In this document: in pieces, positions 59,901-64,000 of the stretch
Layout of the letters: each line of letters begins with the position of its first letter
How positions within the stretch are numbered: the first letter of the stretch is position 1
Translations under genes and position numbers: made by a program
Assembly (NCBI GenBank): GCA_964497615.1
Contig: CAZCEC010000009.1
Span: 59,392 to 123,391, forward strand
Reading direction: 5' to 3'
From: CAZCEC01 sp964497615
GTDB taxonomy: Bacteria > Chloroflexota > Anaerolineae > Anaerolineales > UBA6663
DNA length: 64,000 nucleotides
Notes under the pieces: generated by a model
Told to the model about the DNA's origin: nothing
Seen by the model: the letters and a program-made list of their open reading frames with translations, nothing else
Databases searched by the model: none

Positions 59901-61941
59901 CCTGAACGACGGTATCGGGCAGACGAGTTGGGTCTATGACGAGCTCAGCCGGCCCATCAGCATCACCGACCCCTTCAGTGGCACGGTCGGCTATGCCTAC
60001 GATCTATCTGGTAATCGCACCAAGCTTGCCTACCCCGATGGCATGGCCGTCACCTATACCTACGATGCCCTCAACCGGCTGATCAAAGTGACCGACTGGC
60101 AGGATCGCGCGACGGCCTATGTCTATGATTCCGCCGGCTTGCCGGTCACCACGACGCTGCCCAATGGGGTGATGAGCGTTTTTGCCTACGACGACGCCTA
60201 CCGCCTGGCGCTCATCCAGCACGCCACGGTGACAAATACCCTGGCGGCGTACACCTACACGGTGGATGCGACCGGCAACCGCACCCAGGTGGCCGAATAC
60301 CTGGCTAAGCCGGGCGGCGGCGCAACCATCCAGACGATTGACTATGACTATGACGACCTGTACCGCCTGACCGCTGCCGACTATGACACTGGCGAATACT
60401 TCCACTATGCCTACGACTCGGTCGGCAACCGCCTGAGCCAGGAGATCACGGGCACCGTCGTCATCACCTATACCTACGACATAGCCAATCGGCTGACGAG
60501 CGTGGGCGGAACGACCTATACTTGGGACGACAACGGCAACCTGCTCGACGATGGCGCGAGCACCTATACCTATGACGCCGCCAACCGGCTGACCCAGGTT
60601 GTCCAGGGCGGGACCACCTACACCTACGACTACAGCGGCCTAGGCGACCGGCTGCGCCAAAGCACCAATGGCGTACCCGTCAGCTACACGCTCGACCTGA
60701 ACACGGGGCTGCCCCAGCTCTTAGCCGACGACGCGAACACCTACCTATTTGGCATGATGCGAATTGGCGAGCAGCAGCCGGGCGGGATGGTCTATCATCT
60801 GACGGATGCGCTCGGCTCTGCTCGTCAACTGGCCGAGGAGACCGGTGAAGTAATCATGGCTCAGGGCTTCGAGCCGTTTGGCTCGGTCCTAACGACGGCT
60901 GGAACAGCAAGCAGCGTCTTTGACTACACCGGCGAAGCACGTGATGGGACAGGGCTGACATTCTTGAGGGCAAGATATCTTAGCACCAATAGGGGCCTCT
61001 TCATTCAGAAAGATCCCTGGTCTGGTGAACCAGACAGGCCCACTTCCCTCCATCGGTGGCTATATGCTGAAGGAAGGCCAATAACACATGTGGATCCATC
61101 AGGACAAGCCATCTGCGCTGGGCTGTATGTCGCAACCAAGTATTGTCCACTGCCACCATCCGTTGTGAATTATGATGAGGCGCAACCGCCACGTAATGTC
61201 ACTTGGTTTCCCACCCATCAAAGTACAGTGGCGACAATCCTTGACTCAACAGGGCGCCTTGTTCGTCCACATACCCATGCCTCTCAATACAAGATTCACA
61301 GTGGTTGGTATGGGCTGTGCGGACAGCTGACTATTGCAGCCCTTCTTGCTCATGTAGGAATCACAGCAAATGATGTGGTTGCGGCATATATGAAACGATT
61401 CCCTCTAGTAGAAGATGATCCAACTTACCCGAACTACATCGGCGCTTCGGAGATTGCAGACCTAATAAACGCAGTATATTCCGAGTATTGGCTTGCTTAC
61501 GAGGAGTTCGACGAAGGCGAGTTTCATGACACCTTTTTTGCAAGGCACTGGCTACCGAATCCGGAGCAGCAGTTGGCCCCACAACTCAAGAATTGGCTTG
61601 CTACGTCTCACCAAATAATCGCTGGTGTTCCAATCGTCTCGGCTGGAAGCAATCCCACCGACATCACTGCAGGTCGTGTAGGTCGCACAGATGGATCCAC
61701 TAGTGATCTTTGTGACGACGCGAATGGCCAAATCTGCCACTGGGTGACGATTACAGGCGTGTCCAAGGAGTGGAACTACAGGTTTGAGGCATCTGCCTGG
61801 AATTGGGTGCGCACTTTTAATCCGTTTGACAATGAAAGCGAATACTATTGGTGGCCAGATTTCAAGAGTGCTTGGCGAATTTGGGACTTCACGATGGTTC
61901 TCGTCCAGCAGACACATGGACCAGCATTTGATATGGACTGA
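47905..61941 (+). CDS. Giant secreted RHS/YD-repeat protein with C-terminal papain-like domain
   Basis: A 4678-residue exported polymorphic-toxin-like protein. In order: signal peptide (~1-40, ending QAVQAA); LamG-like module (~66-270); Thr/Pro linker; six-fold TolB-like propeller (~320-720, repeated DISDDGRFVAF-like blocks); three PA14 domains (~733-876, ~907-1051, ~1064-1209) joined by TPT linkers; four glycine-rich modules with Ig-like and strand-rich spacers (~1280-2790); DUF6531-like start of the RHS shell near 2810; YD repeats including a composite ~125-residue unit repeated four times (57838-59340); RHS core ending VDPSGQ; then a ~277-residue C-terminal domain with Cys4472 (GLCGQ), His4612 (CHWVTITG) and Asn4639 (TFNPFDN), a papain/C39-like set. 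DNA turns clearly A/T-richer from about 60950. No T6SS or TcdB is nearby, so WapA-like cell-surface delivery is inferred. Confidence 0.88.
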   Translation: MPTSPIRPNDAWQSIRRLIGQLGRALLVVTLLLPQAVQAAPVSAKSAPSADSAKPEGAAAAVALQVEDPIFADSFEGGDFSAWSAGSGAGRSVTGAAALVGSLGMQVLINSTTARYVQDDTPNAETRYRARFYFDPNALTMASNTSHYIFGGYNGTSTVVTRLEFGRSTTSYRIRAAVVNNSSTWTTSSWVNLTDEMHYFEVDWQAGTSGSLTFWIDGVQQANLAVNNSNRRIDRVRLGPYGSLDSTTAGTCYFDAFESRRTTYIGPAEGMPTATPTATQTATPTATHTPTQTPSPTATPTNTATPTPTDTPLPTPLPLIERVSVAGGGAQGNGASSSPDLSDDGRFAAFISEGSNLIAGDTNGQPDVFLLDRHLDAIVRINLGPGPAQAGDWSDHLRLSSDAQYAVFRSAANNLVPVDTSWENVFLHSRATGLNELLDVSSAGNQANCPSDMPAVSTDGRYVAFQSCADNLVPDVNGDQVYLRDSVSDQTLLVSGVDEAGGDAASLLPAISDDGVFVAYVSYAADLVPGDTNGVADIFVYDRVAETTSRVNLAAGGAEANEWSGGPNLSGDGQWVAFVSGATNLVAGDTNNLGDIFVVDRDTGAVERVSVSPTGAQANGASWGATIAADGRYVAFVSAATNLVLNDSNNEPDVFVKDRQTGLVHRVSVAADGTQANAASSEPRISGDGQSVAFVSEASNLVAGDTNGEPDVFVYSVLVHGTNATATPAPITGNGTGLYGEYFNNVDLAGTAAATQTDPEISFNWGDEAALPGLNPDGFSVRWTGEVQPAYSEAYVFRTLNDDGVRLWVDGNLVIDDWSGHAPEWRSSAPITLAAGERYDLVLEYFESGGGAQVHLHWESYSQAAGVIPASQLYPVIPSAPTPTESPTPTETATAGPSPTATATPAVGTGLRGDYFDNPDLEGQYSFAQVDSYLEFEWGDESPGPQIGDDYFSVRWSGQILAPYSEEYTFETWADNGVRLYVDGELLIDDWNVQEETYNLSTSIELEAGQRYDIVFEYFHAEDYSIVGLYWSSPTLGDGAEIEPTQLFPAPFPTPTPTPTAATGNGTGLRADYFNNVDLSGAPVLTRLDPQVDFPWEQGSPAPEVNADGFSVRWTGWIQPEYSEAYTLRTLNDDGVRLYLNSQLVIDDWNGHGPEWQTSAPITLQAGQLYPITLEYFESSGGAEVRLVWSSASRAEQVIPMAQLYPADLPTATPTETPTETGTPTDTPTVTFTPTETGTPTETATETATPTDTPSPTNTPTPSDTPTATSTPTATPITGLSVTANLTLTAGVYTYTDITVSNGATLLLAGNSTTGEGVTIFANNVSVAGGSAISADGLGFPPARNGPGAPVNSLDGAGHGGLGGKDGGGTAGAIYGSAEQPLELGSSGLRTAGGGAIRLILNGTLDLGSGAKLSVNGLDGSSESDKYSGGGAGGSIYVSAAAITGTGSIEARGGIGRYLWTYAGGGGGGRIALYAADVAASLTITAAGGAGDGPAQAGTVHLVGTDSPYSTAVAQPDSPTADGDSPSVLTVTLQNAGGQPQVGKSVELQLASGVGVYRDGQYLVTGSWVSLGLTNGSGQVSTTLTTTVAGQRIFEVRRGLLPLTNPVTVTFQAGPATALQILLPGEAAAPGSAPGKIGTPITQTAGVTFTAGVRAVDAFWNTVGLSETAALTGTDLLADYPAPFDLASGMASVPVTLRTAGSVSIFASVAGRPDLGTAQSAPLPVSGNVAEMLELTAPGAASLLTPFAVTVTVRDAYGNLATNYTGTVTFTSSDPMAALPASYTFVPGDGGQHVFSSVTLRNGGPQSLTATDSVQPSLTDGATISLPDDLVVNTSVSLPSGSYSYTSVLVTNGAILTLLGNPGAGTGVTITAGTIQVDAGAGISADGQGYGPAYGPGAGACGGACGGGGHGGAGGPGTAGAAGGTAYGSFGQPLALGSGGGQPVWGGRGAGAIRLIAASSVTVNGTVSASGTDGGSSFADVGGGGGGGSVWIQTGSLSGSGFIRANGGAGSGSGYGNAYGIGGGGAGGRIAIEAVTSSFNGQVQAFGGGFTAEGSPFGGPGTIYWAVENRLVVDNDNHSGPAAGILTGQYAFAMLELQRAGHLDVLGSGSAITLTGSNLDGDGTATLTAFGMVSVPATFNLLGITLDVRGSLTGDSALTVGAATGLPGGLILRANTPQHMFDSLTIRPTGRLTLVPLNDGDTVYTDDAPYTLLADVLTVEAGGLVASDGFGYAGSNTLGAGPGGGQGGDEGYYRGGGGGNGGHGGYGSVSGGAGYGSVFSPTDLGSGGGGAYAANNGATGGNGGGAIRLIITDTLTINGTIRANGLAGGTAGLAGIPYSAGGGSGGSIWISTQTLNLGASGQIMANGAGTGGGGAGGRIALYYESGTISGVARARGGATTESQYGTQHGGPGTVYWGPTNTLTVDNGGNNGAAAELVSGGYSFDGITLTSYGHLSVLGASSALTLTSDNLTGDTTASTLAAYGDLHVPAAFTVQGVTLDIRNTLAGDSSLSIGGASGAIGGLTLRASTPQHIFSTLTVRATGRLTLVPLNDGDTDYGDDAPYHLRATTFTVDAGGLVTGDGLGYTGTSTNGYGPGGGQGANTCYTRGAGGGYGGRGGDGRNGSDQYCSYVVYLGGPKYGSISQPTDLGSAGGAGQNSGGNFPGASGGGAMRFTVDGTMTVNGTLSANGATGDGGHVGGPDEWNTGFGGSGGGSGGSIWITAGSLAGTDRIRANGGYGLYTAQWGYKYGSGGGGGRIAFDVQAFTYSGNVQVAGGRGDKYGQRGTIFGLPLWWGSLLSNTGLGGEPCDCWPEATTKIVGAPINTLTGGLEYATSDLRFPALGGDLEFVRSYASLATGMYTQTLGYGWTHNLDTRLISPTMPGGVAGQVLFKAHSANQYIFFINDDGTYAPYPGVNAELTRTEAGTYVLLLAHQTRYTFDEQGRITTRTDETGHTWTYTYDGQGRLYRVTSGSRYIQIGYNGAGQIETVSDHAGRSVTYQYTSGDLTSVIDVLGQTWTYEYEGATHRLTEVIDPTSRTLERTEYDPATGRALRQYNGNDELIAELTYNPDRTTIVADGLGHVVTDTYTARNTLSGERDPLGGATAQTMDGNFKLQTTTDPLGHTTAYDWSEDGVNLTALTDALSQTTRLSYDALNNPTIVTDTLGHVSAYDYSGTLLTRSTNALNKSTIYTYTTAGDSPQPPGLLKAVSDPLGQTTTYAYNEFGQVVTTTDPSGLVTVFGYDNLGRVVTTTTAAGTAAERVTVNAYNAAGLVLTTTRNYLAGQPQNYQNLYNQVTSYQYDLARRLVRTTDTLGRSDWTCYDDDGRVVRTVQNATGDGGTPPTNPCDAGNYVPSSDPAYDRINQTVYDVNGNVIASIDPGGKITRTYYNELQRPTIVLDNWVGGLITDTTAPDYNAQYPDQNVRTTTVYDAAGNVVQTIDNANLVTHFCYDALNRVVKTVQNPTVGDPCVDYAPSSAADEDLIQQTVYDQGGNVIATLDPAGRITRTYYDVLNRPSVVIQNLVGQAITVTTAPSYDNDYPDRNVGSQTFYDDAGRAYRQLDLTTNRSDWTCFDDGGRVVRTVQNASGATPCDPGYTPSGAADEDVITEFVYDAAGRQIATIAPDGQVIRTYFDAGGRRAAEVVNLVGQAIETSSLPNFDTDHTDQNLTTRWGYDALSRIITTTTFADSAQERTDWTCYDPLGRVSYTVVNASSANACDPGYTPSGELDEDLIIRTVYDLAGNTIAQIDPAGRVTRTYYDGLYRATVVVQNLYGVPITHTSPPAFSSVLPDANVWQETRYDRAGQAFEQEDNAGMVVRTGYDQIGRPISTTTNYLAGYPSDSETNLLTRVVFDKIGNTIRQVDANGRVTAFEYDALGRLTAVIENYKPGFNATVDVNVRTEYRYDAHGNRLSIRNGNATLSGQNFETTFTYDELDRLIREADPLTHTTVYTYSILGLRVGLLDANGATTTYSYDGMRRPTGIDYPAGAADVSFTYDAAGNRLTLNDGIGQTSWVYDELSRPISITDPFSGTVGYAYDLSGNRTKLAYPDGMAVTYTYDALNRLIKVTDWQDRATAYVYDSAGLPVTTTLPNGVMSVFAYDDAYRLALIQHATVTNTLAAYTYTVDATGNRTQVAEYLAKPGGGATIQTIDYDYDDLYRLTAADYDTGEYFHYAYDSVGNRLSQEITGTVVITYTYDIANRLTSVGGTTYTWDDNGNLLDDGASTYTYDAANRLTQVVQGGTTYTYDYSGLGDRLRQSTNGVPVSYTLDLNTGLPQLLADDANTYLFGMMRIGEQQPGGMVYHLTDALGSARQLAEETGEVIMAQGFEPFGSVLTTAGTASSVFDYTGEARDGTGLTFLRARYLSTNRGLFIQKDPWSGEPDRPTSLHRWLYAEGRPITHVDPSGQAICAGLYVATKYCPLPPSVVNYDEAQPPRNVTWFPTHQSTVATILDSTGRLVRPHTHASQYKIHSGWYGLCGQLTIAALLAHVGITANDVVAAYMKRFPLVEDDPTYPNYIGASEIADLINAVYSEYWLAYEEFDEGEFHDTFFARHWLPNPEQQLAPQLKNWLATSHQIIAGVPIVSAGSNPTDITAGRVGRTDGSTSDLCDDANGQICHWVTITGVSKEWNYRFEASAWNWVRTFNPFDNESEYYWWPDFKSAWRIWDFTMVLVQQTHGPAFDMD

Positions 61942-61947
61942 GCAGCC

Positions 61948-63096
61948 ATGGCTACAAGATCAATGGGCCCGTTGCTCAGCGTGCTTGCAGTCCTGGCAAT
62001 ACTAAGTGCAGGCTGCGATCATCGAGTTGAGAATTCGGGAACGAATCAAGTTGCATCTCACACCAATGGACCTCTGGCCACCCTGCCTGCCGCCACTCCA
62101 ACTATCCAAGTGATACCGACAAGCATATTACTCACTCCTACACGCTCGCCTAGGCCAACAGCTACTCACTCTCCTGTCGCCAACGCAACTCCTACGCCCA
62201 CCGAAACCTCTCGCCCAACGGGAGCCGGACCAATCCTAATGTCGGGTCAGTATTTGGTAGTTAACACATTTGCTGGGTTTGCAGCTGACGGCTTAACGCC
62301 AGTCAACGCGCTGTATTTCCTGTCAATGGATGGAGGAATCCTAAAGGAGTTTGTTGAAATCGTGGGATTTGATCCTCGATTGTCGCACAATCAGCAACTC
62401 ATCGCTTACTTGTCGAACAGCAGTAGTCTAGCGCTTCTCGACATTGCCACTGGGCAAACGCAATCACGTATTGATCTCAATGGGTTCAGGTGTAATCCGC
62501 CGCTTAGCTGGTCAAGTGATGACCTTTTGCTCGCTCTGGGTTGTGAGGGCAAGCTTTACACCGTTTCCATCCTCGATGGTTCTATGCTAGAGCTTACGAC
62601 TGATTCAGATAAGTCTACCTGGGCTTCACCGTACTGGTCTCCCAACGGACAGCTAATAGTATTCGAACGATTGCCGGGCTTCCCGCAGGCAGATCCTGGT
62701 GAGGGGTTGTATCTTCTGGATGCCGATTGCTTGTCAGCAATTGAAACATGTATGACAAACGTCAGAGGTCCTATTGTAGGTTCTATTAACTGCCCTAACT
62801 GCGTTACCTGGTCGCCCGATAGCTTCTTTCTTGCGTGGACAAGCCAACCGGGTATAAGTATTTACGATGTCGCCAACGCGTCAATTCGTAACATTGATCT
62901 GGGTGGTGGTCGAGAACCGCTGTCAATCGCGTGGTCGCCTGATGGTCAATGGATTGCATTTACTGAGTTGGAAACGTCAGGCACTCCGCAAATTGGCGTC
63001 TTCTTAGTCTCTGTGGACGGAAATGTAGTATCCAGGATCACCACCAAACCGTTGCATACAGACAAATTGGCTGCTTTCTGGATAGTGGTACCATAA
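61948..63096 (+). CDS. Propeller lipoprotein downstream of the RHS toxin, candidate immunity
   Basis: A 382-residue lipoprotein. The signal peptide ends LAILSAGC. A Thr/Pro/Ser spacer follows (~50-95), then a TolB/PD40-like propeller (LSWSSDDLLLALGC, ASPYWSPNGQLIVFERL, VTWSPDSFFLAWTSQ, IAWSPDGQWIAFTEL). It starts 6 bp after the RHS stop and shares the A/T-rich composition of the toxin domain, so both probably arrived together. Position fits an immunity gene. The extracytoplasmic anchor suggests protection acts outside the membrane, or that it is an accessory protein. Confidence 0.7.
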   Translation: MATRSMGPLLSVLAVLAILSAGCDHRVENSGTNQVASHTNGPLATLPAATPTIQVIPTSILLTPTRSPRPTATHSPVANATPTPTETSRPTGAGPILMSGQYLVVNTFAGFAADGLTPVNALYFLSMDGGILKEFVEIVGFDPRLSHNQQLIAYLSNSSSLALLDIATGQTQSRIDLNGFRCNPPLSWSSDDLLLALGCEGKLYTVSILDGSMLELTTDSDKSTWASPYWSPNGQLIVFERLPGFPQADPGEGLYLLDADCLSAIETCMTNVRGPIVGSINCPNCVTWSPDSFFLAWTSQPGISIYDVANASIRNIDLGGGREPLSIAWSPDGQWIAFTELETSGTPQIGVFLVSVDGNVVSRITTKPLHTDKLAAFWIVVP

Positions 63097-63963
63097 TTGC
63101 GGCGATGACGATTACCCCGACCGCAACGTCAGCAGCCAGACCTTTTACGACGATGCGGGCCGCGCCTACCGCCAGTTCGACCTGACCCCGGGCCGCTCGG
63201 ATTGGACCTGCTATGCCGGCGACGGGCGCGTGACGCGCACCGTCCAGAACGCCACCGGCGACGGCGGCACGCCGCCGACCAATCCGTGCGATGCCGGCAA
63301 CTATGTGCCCAGCAGCGATCCAGCCTATGACCGGATCAACCAGACCGTTTATGACGTCAACGGGAACGTCATTGCCAGCATTGACCCGGGCGGTAAGATC
63401 ACGCGCACCTACTACGACTAATTGCAACGACCCGCGGTCGTGGTGGACAACCTGGTAGGTCAAGCGATCTGGAGACACCGCCGCTGTTCGACTCGCAGTA
63501 TCCCGACCGAAACGTGCGTACCACGACCATTTATGACGCGGCCGGAAACGTCGTGCAGCACATTGACAACGCCGCGCTGGTGACGGCCTTCTGCTATGAC
63601 GTGCTCAACCGGGTGGTCAAAACCATCCAGAACCCGACGGTGGGCGATCCGTGCGCGGACTACACGCCCAGCAGCGCGGCGGACGAGGACCTCATCCAGC
63701 AGACCGTCTACGACGAGGGCGGCAACGTCATCGCGACGGTTGACCCGGCCGGGCGCATCACCCGCACCTACTATGACGTGCTTTACCGGCCCAGTGTCGT
63801 GATCCAGAACCTGGTGGGCCAGGCCATCACGGTCACCACCCCACCCAGCTACGACGACGACTACCCGGATCGCAACGTCGGCTCGCAAACCTTCTACGAC
63901 GACGCCGGCCGCGCCTACCGGCAGCTTGACCTGACGACGGGCCGCTTGTCAAGCCTCGCCTAA
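63097..63963 (+). pseudogene. Decayed RHS cassette downstream of the toxin/immunity pair
   Basis: RHS coding sequence resumes right after the lipoprotein stop, GC-rich again, with no start codon. Reading YPDRNVSSQTFYDDAGRAYRQ, RSDWTCYAGDG, it reaches a TAA at 63418-63420 where the parent has GAA (YNELQ to YD*LQ), shifts frame near 63465-63475, then continues LFDSQYPDRNVRTTTIYDAAGNVVQ to a stop at 63961. 63248-63415 is identical to 57892-58059 (168 bp). This looks like a displaced or silent RHS 3' cassette. Confidence 0.8.
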
Positions 63964-63995
63964 AGCGGGCCGGGCCGCCTCGGCTAAAGCGGGCC
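63960..63995. repeat. Two copies of CTAAAGCGGGCC at the window edge
   Basis: CTAAAGCGGGCC at 63960-63971 and 63984-63995, 24 bp apart. It may be the start of a longer repeat continuing beyond the window. Confidence 0.6.
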
Positions 63996-64000
63996 AGACT

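Noticed and set aside
63514..63963. Separate small RHS gene
   Set aside because: It lacks a start, is in continuity with decayed RHS sequence upstream, and ends prematurely. It is part of the silent cassette.
1..64000. tRNA and rRNA genes
   Set aside because: No T-arm plus acceptor pattern or conserved rRNA segment was seen while reading both strands, although a covariance search was not possible.

Overview
This is a 64-kb, GC-rich scaffold with two runs of ten Ns, most likely from a Chloroflexota bacterium (Anaerolineae/Caldilineae-like). The inference rests on several gene types seen together: Thr-Pro-Thr linkers joining extracellular modules, lipoproteins and TolB-like propellers, an Agl23/TIGR03663-like membrane protein running into NHL repeats, a baeRF release-factor-like protein, and type 2 IPP isomerase next to a polyprenyl synthase. 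The two N runs make it look like a draft or metagenome assembly. No rRNA, tRNA or CRISPR array was seen.

Layout. 0.1-15.4 kb is mostly minus strand: a GH-like/SnoaL protein (+), then baeRF, rsmD, a large GT-C-like membrane protein, sucC-sucD, the agl23-NHL gene split by an assembly gap, rluB, an anti-sigma/ECF sigma pair and scpB. 15.4-17.7 kb (+) holds surface lipoproteins, including a G5-domain lipoprotein separated by one in-frame TGA from a beta-propeller. 17.8-25.1 kb (+) is an exopolysaccharide cluster: a glycosidase-polymerase fusion, UDP-xylose synthase, a second Wzy/WaaL-like protein, GtrA and a GT4 glycosyltransferase. 25.2-29.1 kb has a Lys-rich coiled-coil protein, a small beta-flower-like protein, a hotdog thioesterase, a magnesium-chelatase-like AAA+ ATPase and a membrane protein. 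29.1-35.1 kb is a second ECF sigma/anti-sigma operon with a membrane protein and a J-domain coiled-coil protein, followed by a paralogous membrane protein and a DUF1800/DUF1501 Tat pair. A shared promoter-like motif precedes both the sigma gene and the paralogous membrane gene. 35.1-41.0 kb has acpP diverging from fni-polyprenyl synthase across a palindrome, then a S33-type lipoprotein hydrolase and hemW.

From about 40.95 kb the character changes to accessory DNA. A large serine recombinase reads into the 5' end of hemW. Beyond it are a possible small RNA or attenuator with a very good intrinsic terminator, a 650-residue protein that looks like the C-terminal half of a NACHT/STAND protein without a P-loop, an excisionase-like HTH protein, and a tyrosine recombinase cut by a TGA just before its nucleophile.

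47.9-61.9 kb is one open reading frame of 4678 codons. It encodes a Sec-exported RHS/YD-repeat giant with a LamG-like module, a propeller, three PA14 domains, four glycine-rich modules, a composite RHS array, the RHS core and a low-GC C-terminal domain with a papain-like Cys/His/Asn set. A low-GC propeller lipoprotein sits 6 bp downstream, in the position of an immunity gene. It is followed by a decayed RHS cassette sharing 168 identical bases with the main gene. The best candidates for new biology are the ECF regulon motif, the RHS polymorphic toxin locus with its silent cassette, and the 41-47 kb element with its structured RNA and P-loop-less STAND-like protein.
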